From: Armatimonas rosea
GTDB taxonomy: Bacteria > Armatimonadota > Armatimonadia > Armatimonadales > Armatimonadaceae
Direction: 5' to 3'
Length of the DNA stretch: 64,000 bases
Assembly (NCBI RefSeq): GCF_014202505.1
Contig: NZ_JACHGW010000008.1
Span: 62,001 to 126,000 of the forward strand
Shown here: piece after piece, positions 9,032 through 18,292 of the stretch
How positions within the stretch are numbered: position 1 is the first letter of the stretch
Layout of the letters: every line of letters begins with the position of its first letter
Made by a program: the position numbers and the translations under genes
Notes under the pieces: generated by a model
Seen by the model: the letters and a program-made list of their open reading frames with translations, nothing else
What the model was told of the DNA's origin: nothing
The model's database searches: none

Positions 9032-10456
9032 ATGGATATCTGGCAGCAACTATTCGTCCTGCCGGGCGACAAGATTGAGTGGTGGGCCGAGGTGGTCCGC
9101 TCCGTCCTCCGACTGGTGATCGCGCTGGTGGGGGGGCTGGGGTCGGTGCCTATCTTGGTCTGGCTGGAGCGCCGGCTTCTGGGCTGGTACCAGGGGCGCT
9201 TGGGGCCCAACCGTGTGGGGCCGCAGGGCCTCCTCCAGCCCCTCGCCGATGCGCTCAAGCTCATCACCAAAGAGGACATCACCCCCACCAATGTCGATAA
9301 GATCCTCTACTACATGGCGCCTGGGGTGGCACTTGCTCCCGTGATCATGTCCCTGACCGTGCTTCCTTGGGGGAGCTCACGGGACTGGGGAGCGGTTGCG
9401 CCGCGCCTCGACACCGGCGGAATCCTGCTGCTCTTGGCCATCGCCTCCATCGAGGTCTATGGCGTGATCCTAGCGGGGTGGTCGTCGAATAACAAGTACT
9501 CGCTACTGGGGAGCCTCCGTGCGGCGTCGCAAGTGATCTCCTACGAGCTAGGAATGGGCCTCTCGATCCTGGCGGTCCTGCTCATGGCCGGCCAGGTCAG
9601 CACGATTGGCATTGTCCAGCACCAGGGAGTCTTTGAGCTGGGCCCGGATGGCGTCAGCGGCTACCCCATCGGGGAGTCTGCCTACACCTGGGCACCACAG
9701 GCCGTGAGCTCGGGCTTCTGGAACTGGCACTTCTTGGCCTTCTTCCCGCTTGGGCTAGTGGCCTGTGGCATCTATCTTATCTCGATGCTGGCCGAGACCA
9801 ACCGCGCCCCCTTCGACCTTCCCGAGGCCGAGACCGAGCTGGTGGCCGGCTTCCACACCGAGTACAGCTCCTTCAAGTTCGCGATGTTCTTCATGGGGGA
9901 GTATGCCAACATGGGCATTGTCTCCGCCATTGCGATCGTCCTCTTCTTCGGGGGCTACCTTGCGCCCTGGGGGCCGCTGGGCCACATCCCGATGAGCGTC
10001 TTCGGAGTGCCGGTCTGGGCGAGCCTACCGGGCTGGTTTGTCGATCTGAGCAACACAGGAATTGGGATTCTCTGGCTGGTGCTCAAGTGGTTTGCGCTGA
10101 TTGGCTTCTTTATCACGGTGCGCGCCACCCTACCCCGCCTGCGCTACGACATGCTGATGAAGCTGGGGTGGAAGGGGATCATCCCCGTGGCCCTGATCAA
10201 CCTGCTGCTGATCGCCCTCTCGATGGCGCTGCAGCAGACAAAGCTCGGCTGGTTTGGGCACTTTGTGGCGCTGGTTCCCGGTGTGGTGCTTCTGGGCGTG
10301 CTCTTCCTCTGGAAAAAATCCAGCTACGAAGCGGCGGCCAAAGAGGCGCTCTCGACCGCGCTGGTGCCTGCTGGAGAGAGTGTCGGGATCGCCCGCCTAC
10401 CGATCCGCCGCGAGCCTGTCACCGTGAAGATGGCCCCGAGAGTGAGCGAGGACTAG
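9032..10456 (+). CDS. nuoH: NADH-quinone oxidoreductase subunit H
   Basis: This membrane subunit contacts the quinone cavity. It has about eight to nine helices and the signatures RLGPNRVGPQGLLQPLADALK and ETNRAPFDLPEAETELVAGF with its acidic loop. At 474 residues it is longer than most NuoH; a polar C-terminal tail of about 50 residues follows the last helix, and there is an extra loop around residues 190-240. It lies between nuoG and nuoI with gaps of 9 and 3 nt. Confidence 0.96.
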   Translation: MDIWQQLFVLPGDKIEWWAEVVRSVLRLVIALVGGLGSVPILVWLERRLLGWYQGRLGPNRVGPQGLLQPLADALKLITKEDITPTNVDKILYYMAPGVALAPVIMSLTVLPWGSSRDWGAVAPRLDTGGILLLLAIASIEVYGVILAGWSSNNKYSLLGSLRAASQVISYELGMGLSILAVLLMAGQVSTIGIVQHQGVFELGPDGVSGYPIGESAYTWAPQAVSSGFWNWHFLAFFPLGLVACGIYLISMLAETNRAPFDLPEAETELVAGFHTEYSSFKFAMFFMGEYANMGIVSAIAIVLFFGGYLAPWGPLGHIPMSVFGVPVWASLPGWFVDLSNTGIGILWLVLKWFALIGFFITVRATLPRLRYDMLMKLGWKGIIPVALINLLLIALSMALQQTKLGWFGHFVALVPGVVLLGVLFLWKKSSYEAAAKEALSTALVPAGESVGIARLPIRREPVTVKMAPRVSED

Positions 10457-10459
10457 ACC

Positions 10460-10939
10460 ATGTCAGATTTCTGGGCAGATGTAAAACAGATAGCGACCGA
10501 GGTGGCCGCGCCCTTCAAGGGCTTGGCGACTATCGGGAGCAAGCTAACCGAGAAGAAAACCACGATCGCGTACCCTGAGTTTCGCCGACCGATGGGGGTG
10601 CGTGCACGCTGGCGCCATGTCCTCAACCGCTACGACAATGGCATGGAGAAGTGTATCGGCTGCTCGCTGTGTGCGGGTGCCTGTCCTGCCAATGCGATCC
10701 TCGTGGTGGCGGACGAGAACAAAGACAACGCCCGCTACTCGCCGGGGGAGCGCTACGCCAGCCGCTACGAGATCAACATGCTCCGCTGTATCTACTGTGG
10801 CTTCTGTCAGGAGTCCTGCCCGACCGGAGCGATCGAGCTGAAGGATATCTACGAGCTCGCGGAGGATAGCCGCAAGAAGCTGGTCTACACCAAGGAGATG
10901 CTGCTGGTCCCCGATCCAAACCGGGAGAGGGTGGACTAG
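10460..10939 (+). CDS. nuoI: NADH-quinone oxidoreductase subunit I
   Basis: This 8Fe ferredoxin-like subunit holds clusters N6a and N6b. Two canonical motifs are present, CIGCSLCAGACPANAI and CIYCGFCQESCPTGAI, in a 159-residue protein. An amphipathic N-terminal region precedes them. Its TAG stop is followed immediately by the nuoJ ATG. Confidence 0.97.
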   Translation: MSDFWADVKQIATEVAAPFKGLATIGSKLTEKKTTIAYPEFRRPMGVRARWRHVLNRYDNGMEKCIGCSLCAGACPANAILVVADENKDNARYSPGERYASRYEINMLRCIYCGFCQESCPTGAIELKDIYELAEDSRKKLVYTKEMLLVPDPNRERVD

Positions 10940-11620
10940 ATGATTCTCTTTTTGATGGTGGCGGCCCTGGCTCTTGTCGCGGCGCTCCTTGTGGTGCTCA
11001 ACCCCAACCCGGTGCGCTCCGCGCTCTTTCTGGTGGTGAACCTCTTCTGCATTGCGGGGCTCTATCTCCTGCTCAATGCCTACTTCCTCTCCGCGGTGCA
11101 GGTGATTGTCTACACCGGGGCGATCATGGTGCTCTTTCTCTTTGTCATCATGCTCCTGAACCTAGGCACCCCGGACCGGTCGCTCAACAAGCTCAAGGCC
11201 CAGACCCCGGTGGCGGTCCTGGGAGGGCTCCTGCTGGCGGGAGCGCTGGTCTGGTCCGTGACCAAGGGGACCGCGCCCGTGCCCGTGGAGCAGCATCGCA
11301 GTGAAGCTACGGAGAGCCCGGCAGAGAAAAAAGACGAGTCTTCCGAGTCCACTGAGGCCGCGCGTGAGGAGCAGAAAGAGCGAGGACGGGTCGAGCCGGA
11401 GCACGAGTCGGCGACTGCGGAGCGCCTGCCGCTGCGTGCAGAGCCGACGGTCGATGGCTACCCGCTGGGCTCGCCGCAGGGGATTGGCAAGACCCTCTAC
11501 AACCCGAAGCTTCCCTGGCTCTTCCCCTTTGAGCTAACGAGTATTCTCCTGCTGATCGCGGTGATTGGCTCCGTGGTACTGGCGCGCCGGGCCTACGGCG
11601 AGGAGGCGACAAAATCATGA
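10940..11620 (+). CDS. nuoJ: NADH-quinone oxidoreductase subunit J with a long charged insertion
   Basis: This is a membrane-arm subunit. Helices 1-4 cover about residues 1-112 and include the conserved YTGAIMVLFLFVIML helix. The last helix lies at about 198-220 (LTSILLLIAVIGSVVLARRA). Between them is an insertion of some 50 residues rich in Glu, Lys, Ser and Arg (AEKKDESSESTEAAREEQK), absent from ordinary NuoJ of about 165-185 residues; total length is 226. The frame overlaps nuoK by 4 nt. The insertion should be a solvent-exposed loop. Confidence 0.95.
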   Translation: MILFLMVAALALVAALLVVLNPNPVRSALFLVVNLFCIAGLYLLLNAYFLSAVQVIVYTGAIMVLFLFVIMLLNLGTPDRSLNKLKAQTPVAVLGGLLLAGALVWSVTKGTAPVPVEQHRSEATESPAEKKDESSESTEAAREEQKERGRVEPEHESATAERLPLRAEPTVDGYPLGSPQGIGKTLYNPKLPWLFPFELTSILLLIAVIGSVVLARRAYGEEATKS

Positions 11621-11931
11621 GCATGGCTGAAGTTCCCCTGTCCTGGTACTTGATTCTCTCCGCGCTGCTCTTTGCAACGGGCGTGGTCGGAGTGCTGATC
11701 AAGCGCAACCCGATCGTCATTTTTATGTGTGTCGAGCTCATGCTCAATGCCGTCAACCTGAGCCTGGTGGCCTTTGGCCGCTACCTGGGGGACGCAGGCG
11801 GGCAGATGCTCTCAATCTTCGTCATGGCGGTCGCGGCGGCTGAAGTGGCGGTGGGGCTGGGAATCCTCATCGCGATCTTCCGGCTCCGCGATAATATCAA
11901 CGTTGACGAAACCAACACGATGCGAGGCTAA
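11617..11931 (+). CDS. nuoK: NADH-quinone oxidoreductase subunit K
   Basis: This proton-channel subunit has 104 residues, three helices and the membrane glutamates in FMCVELMLNAVNLS and AVAAAEVAVGLGI that form the proton path in the family. ATG overlaps the nuoJ stop (ATGA), and nuoL follows after 2 nt. Confidence 0.97.
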   Translation: MSMAEVPLSWYLILSALLFATGVVGVLIKRNPIVIFMCVELMLNAVNLSLVAFGRYLGDAGGQMLSIFVMAVAAAEVAVGLGILIAIFRLRDNINVDETNTMRG

Positions 11932-11933
11932 CC

Positions 11934-13889
11934 TTGGAATTTCTCCCCTGGATCGTCCCGCTGCTACCGCTGGTGGGCTTTCTGATCAACGGCCTCATCG
12001 GGGCAAAGCTCCCCAAGACCGTCTCCGGTGGCCTGGCGACACTCCTGCTCTGGGTGGCCTTTGCGTGCTCCCTGGTTCTGCTAGGACAGGTACAGGCAGC
12101 AGAGGGCGCAAAGCGCATTTTCTCGTCGGAGTTTGTCTGGTTTGAGGCCGGCAACCTGAGTGTCAGCTTCAAGCTCTCCATCGACACGCTCACGGCACTG
12201 ATGCTCCTGATCATCACCGGAGTCGGGGCGCTGATCCATGGCTACTCGATGGGCTACATGAGCCACGAGAAGAACTACAGCCGCTACTTTGCCTACCTCA
12301 ACCTCTTTGTCTTCTTCATGCTCTTGCTCGTCATGAGCAGCAACCTGGTCGGGATGTTTGTCGGCTGGGAGGGAGTCGGGCTGGCATCGTACTTGCTGAT
12401 CGGCTTCTGGCAGGAGAAGAAGTCCGCCACCGATGCGGGCAAGAAAGCCTTCATTGTCAACCGAATCGGGGACGCCGCGTTTCTGATCGCGCTGTTTCTG
12501 ATCTTCCGCCACTTTGGGACCTTCGAGTTCTACGGCAAGAACGGCATCCTGACCAAAGAGGGAATCGAGGGCGCGAACGCGATCGGCTACGAGCTCGTGG
12601 CGACAACGGTCCCGATCCTGCTCTTCCTCGGTGCCTGTGGCAAGAGTGCGCAGATTCCGCTCTATGTCTGGCTCCCCGATGCGATGGAGGGCCCGACCCC
12701 GGTCTCCGCACTGATCCATGCCGCGACCATGGTGACCGCGGGTGTCTACCTGCTCTGCCGCACCCACGTGCTCTTTCTCATGTCGCCCAGTGCGATGACC
12801 CTCGTGGCCATTGTCGGCCTGCTGACAGCGCTCCTGGCAGCTAGTATCGGCCTGGCGCAGAACGACATCAAGAAAGTCCTCGCCTACTCGACTGTCTCGC
12901 AGCTCGGGCTGATGTTCTTGGCCTGTGGCACCGGCGCGTTTGGCGCGGCGATGTTCCATGTCACGACCCACGCCTTCTTCAAGGCCCTGCTCTTCCTGGG
13001 CTCCGGCTCGGTGATCCATGCGATGGGCGGCGAGCAGGACATGCGCCAGATGGGTGGGCTTGCCAAGAAGCTCCCAACCACCTACCTGACCATGTTTGTG
13101 GGGACCCTGGCGATCTCGGGGATCCCGGGGCTGGCGGGCTTCTTCTCCAAGGACGAGATCCTGCTCAATGCCTTTGGGGGAGTGGGCGGAAGCCCTCTAC
13201 TCTGGGCGGGTGGCCTGCTGGTCTCGGCGATGACCGCTTTCTACATGTGGCGCATGATGGCCAAGACCTTCCTGGGTGAGTTCCGCGGCACCGAGGAGCA
13301 AGCGCACCACCTACATGAGTCGCCGGTCTCCATGACCGCACCGCTAGGTATCCTGGCGCTTCTCTCCGCACTGGGTGGCCTCCTCAACCCCGCCGCGCTT
13401 AAGCCCTTGGGCGTGAGCCTGCCCGATACCTTTGGCCACTTCCTCGGCGAGAATGTCGAGTGGCGCACCGAGGCCAATGCCCTGCATGTCTCGTCGGAGC
13501 TGATGCTCCTGATCGCCTCCGCGGCTGTCGCGGTGGTGGTCTCCTTCCTCGCGTGGAGCCGGGTCAAGGCGGCCAAGAACGGCGAGCTCCTCACCGAGAA
13601 GCAGCGGGAGAGCGGCTGGTACCAGCTGGTCTACGACAAGTGGCGGGTCGATGAGTTCTACAATGACTTTTTTGTCCACCGGGGCAAGCTTCTGGCAAAC
13701 TGGCTCTGGCGGGTAATCGACCTACGCGGGATCGATGGTCTAGTGCAAGGGGTGAGCAATGGCTTTGCTGGGCTCTCCAATCAGCTCGCACGCTTCCAGA
13801 GTGGCTATGTCCGAAGCTACGCCCTGACCATGCTGGTGGGCGTGGTGCTCGTGATCCTGACATCGCTGCTGGGCCGGGGAGGGAAATAA
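11934..13889 (+). CDS. nuoL: NADH-quinone oxidoreductase subunit L
   Basis: This is the distal antiporter-like proton pump with the long lateral helix; 651 residues and about 16 helices. The functional acid in GWEGVGLASYLLIGFW and the lysine region KSAQIPLYVWLPDAMEGPTP ... HAATMVTAGVYL are intact. The C-terminal lateral helix and final anchor are present. Translation apparently begins at a TTG (11934), 2 nt after nuoK; no ATG lies nearby in frame. Confidence 0.96.
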   Translation: MEFLPWIVPLLPLVGFLINGLIGAKLPKTVSGGLATLLLWVAFACSLVLLGQVQAAEGAKRIFSSEFVWFEAGNLSVSFKLSIDTLTALMLLIITGVGALIHGYSMGYMSHEKNYSRYFAYLNLFVFFMLLLVMSSNLVGMFVGWEGVGLASYLLIGFWQEKKSATDAGKKAFIVNRIGDAAFLIALFLIFRHFGTFEFYGKNGILTKEGIEGANAIGYELVATTVPILLFLGACGKSAQIPLYVWLPDAMEGPTPVSALIHAATMVTAGVYLLCRTHVLFLMSPSAMTLVAIVGLLTALLAASIGLAQNDIKKVLAYSTVSQLGLMFLACGTGAFGAAMFHVTTHAFFKALLFLGSGSVIHAMGGEQDMRQMGGLAKKLPTTYLTMFVGTLAISGIPGLAGFFSKDEILLNAFGGVGGSPLLWAGGLLVSAMTAFYMWRMMAKTFLGEFRGTEEQAHHLHESPVSMTAPLGILALLSALGGLLNPAALKPLGVSLPDTFGHFLGENVEWRTEANALHVSSELMLLIASAAVAVVVSFLAWSRVKAAKNGELLTEKQRESGWYQLVYDKWRVDEFYNDFFVHRGKLLANWLWRVIDLRGIDGLVQGVSNGFAGLSNQLARFQSGYVRSYALTMLVGVVLVILTSLLGRGGK

Positions 13890-13892
13890 ACC

Positions 13893-15350
13893 ATGTCACT
13901 TCTGACCTATCTCATCCTGGTCCCTGCACTGGCCGCGCTCCTTATCGCCTTTCTGCCACGGGCACAGGCGCGTCTGATCGCCTGCCTTGGTGTTGCTGTT
14001 ACTTTCCTCCTCTCGCTTCTTCTGCTCCGCGGAACTCCGAATCTGGCGGGCTTCTACGAGAGCACGCTCCAGAAGAGCACCTGGCTACCTGTACTGGGAA
14101 TTAGCTACCAGGTGGGGGTCGATGGTATTGGGGCGCTCTTGGTGGTCCTGACGGGGCTCCTCGCCGCCCTCGCGGTGATCACCCCCTTCAAGGTCGCGGA
14201 GGGCAAGGAGAAGACCTACTTTGGGGCGCTCCTGCTGCTGGAAGCCACCCTGATCGGGGCGTTCTCTGCGCTGGACCTGATCCTGTTCTATGTCTTCTTC
14301 GAGGCCTGTCTGATCCCGGTCTGGTTCCTGATGGGAGTCTTTGGGGGAGAGAAGGCGACCAAGGCCCTGATGAAGTTCTTCATCTACACCGTGGTCGGCT
14401 CTCTGGTGATGCTGGCCGCGATTATCTGGCTGGGGGCACGCTACCAGAGCTTTGACTTCCTGCTGATTCAGGCAAGTCTCGCCAAGACACCCCTCATGGG
14501 GATGCTGGGGGTCTGGCTGATGCTGGGCTTCGCAGTCGCCTTTGCTATCAAGACCCCGCTCTTTCCCTTCCACTCCTGGCAGCCGGAGGCCTACGCCGCT
14601 TGTCCTACCGCGGGGGTCGTGCTGGTCTCGGGAGCGATGGCGAAGCTGGGAACCTACGGCTTCTACCGCTTCTGCCTCATGCTCTTCCCCGATGCCGCCC
14701 GTACCTATGCGCCGCTGTTTATCGGCCTCGCTGTCACCGGGATTCTCTACGGCGCGGTTGTCGCGGCGATGCAGCGGGATGTCAAGCGCCTGATCGCGTA
14801 CTCATCGATTAGCCACCTGGGCTATGTCGTGCTGGGGCTCTTCTCAGGGAGCGCCCAAGGGGTCTCGGGGGCGCTGCTGCAGATGATCAACCACGGTGTC
14901 ACGGTTGGGGGCCTGTTCCTGGTGCTGGGCCTGATCGAGGAGCAGACTGGGACGCTGCGCATCCGTAGCCTCGGCGGGCTCTGGGACAAGGTGCCGGTCC
15001 TGGCGCGGGTCTTTCTGATCCTGACCCTGGCGTCGGTGGCCCTGCCGCTGACCAATGGCTTTGTGGGAGAGTTCTTGATCCTGCTAGGCACGTTCCAGAC
15101 CTACCCGGGTGCGGCGGCTCTGGCGACAACGGGGGTGATCTGGTCGGCGGTCTACATGCTCTGGATGTTCCAGCGCGTGGTCTATGGAGCCGCCCGCACC
15201 GAGCATCCCATGAACGATCTTACGGGTATCTCACGTATCGTGCTGAGCGTGGTGGTCGTGCTGGTCTTTGTGCTGGGGGTCTACCCCCGTGCCTGCCTCG
15301 ATCTGATACGCCCCGGGCTCGTGGTCGCGGCACCGACGGAGGACAAGTAG
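13893..15350 (+). CDS. nuoM: NADH-quinone oxidoreductase subunit M
   Basis: This antiporter-like proton-pumping subunit has 485 residues and about 14 helices. The helix-5 glutamate is in FYVFFEACLIPVWFLMG, and KLGTYGFYR carries the central lysine. The signature usually written LPDAHxxAPTAGS reads QPEAYAACPTAGV here, so the Asp-Ala-His part has become Glu-Ala-Tyr. Start ATG 13893 is 3 nt after nuoL. Confidence 0.96.
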   Translation: MSLLTYLILVPALAALLIAFLPRAQARLIACLGVAVTFLLSLLLLRGTPNLAGFYESTLQKSTWLPVLGISYQVGVDGIGALLVVLTGLLAALAVITPFKVAEGKEKTYFGALLLLEATLIGAFSALDLILFYVFFEACLIPVWFLMGVFGGEKATKALMKFFIYTVVGSLVMLAAIIWLGARYQSFDFLLIQASLAKTPLMGMLGVWLMLGFAVAFAIKTPLFPFHSWQPEAYAACPTAGVVLVSGAMAKLGTYGFYRFCLMLFPDAARTYAPLFIGLAVTGILYGAVVAAMQRDVKRLIAYSSISHLGYVVLGLFSGSAQGVSGALLQMINHGVTVGGLFLVLGLIEEQTGTLRIRSLGGLWDKVPVLARVFLILTLASVALPLTNGFVGEFLILLGTFQTYPGAAALATTGVIWSAVYMLWMFQRVVYGAARTEHPMNDLTGISRIVLSVVVVLVFVLGVYPRACLDLIRPGLVVAAPTEDK

Positions 15351-15352
15351 TC

Positions 15353-17065
15353 ATGACAGAGACACTGGAGAACCTACAGGCGCTACTGGCCCCGCTGGTA
15401 GTGCTGATCTGCGGGATGCTTGTCCTGCTCCTAGACCTGCGCCGGAAGGCATTTGCCGAGCGCAAGTCGCTGGCTCTGACCTGCTTTGTTGGGCTGGCCC
15501 TCGGTGCCTTTGCGACCCTACCGGGTCTGGGAGCCGCGGCTCTCTCGGGGATCAAGCTGCAGGCCGCGGATCAGTCCCTCACCCGACTCTTCGGCGGGGG
15601 GATGACGGTTGATGGGTTTAGCTCCCTGCTGAGCCTCACTCTTTGCCTTGTCGCCGCACTGACCATCGGGATGTCGGGGCGGTATCTCGAAGATAAGAAG
15701 CTCCCCTTTGGCGAGTTCTACGCACTAGTCCTCTTTGCTACCGCGGGGGCCATGGTCATGGTCAGTGCGCTGGACCTGGTCAATGTCTTTGTGGGGCTTG
15801 AGGTGCTCTCGGTCGCGCTCTACATCCTCGCGGGCTACGCTCGCCGTGAGCTGCGCTCGGAGGAGTCCGCGGTAAAGTACTTCCTCCTGGGAGCGTTTGC
15901 GTCTGGTTTCCTGCTCTATGGAATCGCTCTGGTCTACGGCGCAGTGGGGATTGCGGTGCGCTCGGGGGCACTCGGTTCAATCCCTGGCTCGTTCACCAGT
16001 CTGATTACCCTCACCGAGGCACTCCATGGAACGGCAGGTACGGAAGCGGCTCTGGGACACTCCCCGCTCTTTCTGGCGGGAATCGCGCTGATCCTAGTGG
16101 GCCTTGGATTTAAGGCATCGCTCGTTCCTTTCCACTCCTACGCGCCCGATGTCTACCAGGGTGCCCCGGCTCCGATCGCGGCGTTTATGTCCGCCGCCGC
16201 CAAGATCGGGGCCTTTGTGGTCCTGGTCCGGCTCCTCATGCCCTTCGCGGAGCCGGGGGTTGGTGGGGAGGTCGTGCGTAACGCCTTGGTGGGAATCGCG
16301 GTCGCGACCATGCTGGTGGGAAATATCCTCGCCATTCGCCAGACTAACCTCAAGCGCATGCTCGCGTACTCGTCGGTGGCACACGCGGGCTACCTGCTCG
16401 TCGGCGTGATCGCGGCGAGCACTCCCAGTGCGAGTGGGCGGATCAGTGCACTGGCTGCCGATAGCGTTGGGTTCTACTTGCTGGCCTACTCCCTCATGAA
16501 CCTGGGAATCTTCGCCGTGACGGTCTGGCTGGGACGCTCAGGCGAAGAGGAGTTCTGTGAGATCGGTCGTTTTGCGGGGCTAGCTCGCCGCAACCCGGCG
16601 GCTGCCGCTGTGGTGACCATCCTCATGCTCTCGCTGGCGGGGATTCCGCTAACCGCAGGCTTCCTCGGGAAGTTCTACCTCTTCTACGCCGCGATGCAGG
16701 CAGGGCTGGTCTGGCTGGCAGCAGTGGGGCTGGTAATCAGTGTGATCGGGCTGGTGTACTACCTGAACCTTGTGGTGCAGATGTACTTCCGCGAGCCCGC
16801 CGACGATACCAACCCGGAGCTACGGGCGGGGGCTGCCAAGAACGTGGCGGTTGTCTGCGCCGTGCTGCTTCTTGTCCTAGGGATTCTCCCCTCAGGGATT
16901 CTTGGGCCGACCCGGATCACGGACAACCTCCAGCTCATGGGAGCGACCATCACCGACCCTGGGATGGCGGCCGGCCGGCCTCGTCCTGGTGGGGGTGGCC
17001 CCGCCGCGCCCCGTCCGGGCAACGCGCCCAATGCGGCTCCCGCCCCCGGCGGAGCGCCCCAATAA
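15353..17065 (+). CDS. nuoN: NADH-quinone oxidoreductase subunit N with a Pro/Gly-rich tail
   Basis: This is the last antiporter-like proton-pumping subunit and the last gene of the operon. It has about 14 helices; GLEVLSVALYILAGYARR carries the functional glutamate, and PFHSYAPDVYQGAPAP is the conserved channel motif. At 570 residues it is longer than usual: after the last helix it carries about 35 residues rich in Pro, Gly, Ala, Asn and Arg (GRPRPGGGGPAAPRPGNA), probably a disordered cytoplasmic tail. The ATG at 15353 is 2 nt after nuoM; the stop is followed directly by a terminator. Confidence 0.96.
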   Translation: MTETLENLQALLAPLVVLICGMLVLLLDLRRKAFAERKSLALTCFVGLALGAFATLPGLGAAALSGIKLQAADQSLTRLFGGGMTVDGFSSLLSLTLCLVAALTIGMSGRYLEDKKLPFGEFYALVLFATAGAMVMVSALDLVNVFVGLEVLSVALYILAGYARRELRSEESAVKYFLLGAFASGFLLYGIALVYGAVGIAVRSGALGSIPGSFTSLITLTEALHGTAGTEAALGHSPLFLAGIALILVGLGFKASLVPFHSYAPDVYQGAPAPIAAFMSAAAKIGAFVVLVRLLMPFAEPGVGGEVVRNALVGIAVATMLVGNILAIRQTNLKRMLAYSSVAHAGYLLVGVIAASTPSASGRISALAADSVGFYLLAYSLMNLGIFAVTVWLGRSGEEEFCEIGRFAGLARRNPAAAAVVTILMLSLAGIPLTAGFLGKFYLFYAAMQAGLVWLAAVGLVISVIGLVYYLNLVVQMYFREPADDTNPELRAGAAKNVAVVCAVLLLVLGILPSGILGPTRITDNLQLMGATITDPGMAAGRPRPGGGGPAAPRPGNAPNAAPAPGGAPQ

Positions 17066-17068
17066 GTA

Positions 17069-17104
17069 AAGTCCCCCCGGTGCGAGCCGGGGGGACTTTT
17101 TATT
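17069..17104. terminator. Strong intrinsic terminator at the end of the nuo operon
   Basis: A perfect 12-bp stem (17069-17080 with 17087-17098) around a TGCGAG loop is followed by TTTTATTTT. The nuoN and doxX ends converge here, and the opposite strand also shows a T-rich run (TTTACTTATT), so it may act in both directions. Confidence 0.92.
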
Positions 17105-17525
17105 TTCCTTTGAACGTGCAGTGGTCGCGGTGTGGCCTAAAGAATGGGAGGAAGTGCTCCTTGTGCCGCACCCCAATAAAGAGCGCCAGTCCCCCCAGAA
17201 CGACGACTACCGGGAGCCCCTTGGGATCGAAGAACAGATCGTAGAGGGCGATATTGACCAAGATCGGTCCCAAGACAAGCAGGCCTAGGGGAGCGAGCCG
17301 CCCCCCCAGGATCAGCGCTCCGCCGATCATCTCCAGCGCCTTGACCACGTGCAGATAGCCGGTGCTACTCAGCAGCCCGAGAAACTCCTCCGCCTTGGGA
17401 TTGGTCGGGGGCATCGGCAGAAAGTGCAGGAACCCATTGGCCCCAAAGACCAGAAATGCAAGGCTCAGGACGACCTTGGCAGCCGCGACGGGGAGATTCT
17501 TCGGCCCAACGGTCTCAGCTACCAC
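17100..17525 (-). CDS. DoxX-like small membrane protein
   Basis: This 141-residue protein has four hydrophobic segments (about 13-30, 62-82, 85-103 and 110-126). The spacing and the sequence LVFGANGFLHFLP ... ALEMIGGALILGGR resemble the DoxX/DoxX-like family, whose members are often linked to redox reactions. It probably starts at GTG 17525, overlapping the end of the upstream SDR gene by 7 nt, so the two form one operon. Precise function unknown. Confidence 0.75.
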   Translation of the reverse strand: MVAETVGPKNLPVAAAKVVLSLAFLVFGANGFLHFLPMPPTNPKAEEFLGLLSSTGYLHVVKALEMIGGALILGGRLAPLGLLVLGPILVNIALYDLFFDPKGLPVVVVLGGLALFIGVRHKEHFLPFFRPHRDHCTFKGK

Positions 17526-18241
17526 GGCAGGCGGTCTTGCTTGTGGAAGTAGCCACCCGTGGGGCCATCGGCAGGGAGGGTCGCCAGCCAGACACTGGTC
17601 TCCGCGCCCTCGGAGACCTCAAGCATTGCCCCTTCGCCGCCGAGCTCGGTCTTGACCCAGCCGGGGTGGGCGGCATTCACCTTGATCCCTGTTGGCTCCA
17701 GCTCACGGGCCAGGTGCACCGTGTACATGTTGACCGCCGCTTTCGACGCCCCGTAGGCCGCGGCAAACCCGGAGGCACCGTAGATAGGGGAGCCGGGCGT
17801 GGTTGCCATGGTCAGGGAGCCCAGGATGCTGGTCAGGTGGACGATCCGGCCGGCGTCGCTCTTTTGGAGTAGCGGCAGAAAGGCTTGCGTGGTCTCGACC
17901 AGCCCAAAGAGGTTGGTCTCAAAGGTCCAGCGCCAGTGGGCGAGGTCTTCCGTGGTCGTGGGCTTGTTGAAGGTCCCCAGCCCCGCGTTGTTGACCAGAA
18001 TATCCAGCTTGCCCTCTGCTGCCTCAATGGTTGCGACTGCCGCAGCAATGCTCGCGGTATCCGTGACATCGAGCTGGAGGGTGTGGACTGCGCCCGTGAT
18101 GGTCTTTGCCGCTGCCTCGCCCCTTGCAAGATCACGCGATCCCAGATAGACCGTGATCCCCTGCGCGGCGAGCTGCCGTGCGGTCTCTAGACCAATACCC
18201 TTGTTTGCGCCGGTAACCAGCGCGACTGTTGTGTTTCCCAT
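17519..18241 (-). CDS. Short-chain dehydrogenase/reductase
   Basis: This 240-residue Rossmann enzyme has the NADP/NAD motif TGANKGIG near residue 12, NNAG near 87, a catalytic serine around 138 and YGASK (Tyr-x-x-x-Lys) around 163. Its closest overall pattern is the carbonyl-reductase-like SDRs acting on small carbonyl compounds; no substrate can be assigned. It is first in a two-gene operon with the DoxX-like protein. Confidence 0.88.
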   Translation of the reverse strand: MGNTTVALVTGANKGIGLETARQLAAQGITVYLGSRDLARGEAAAKTITGAVHTLQLDVTDTASIAAAVATIEAAEGKLDILVNNAGLGTFNKPTTTEDLAHWRWTFETNLFGLVETTQAFLPLLQKSDAGRIVHLTSILGSLTMATTPGSPIYGASGFAAAYGASKAAVNMYTVHLARELEPTGIKVNAAHPGWVKTELGGEGAMLEVSEGAETSVWLATLPADGPTGGYFHKQDRLPW

Positions 18242-18292
18242 GCCCTCTAGTACAGCCAGCTCTCCGGGCGGTTCCCTGGCCTTTCGGGCAGG

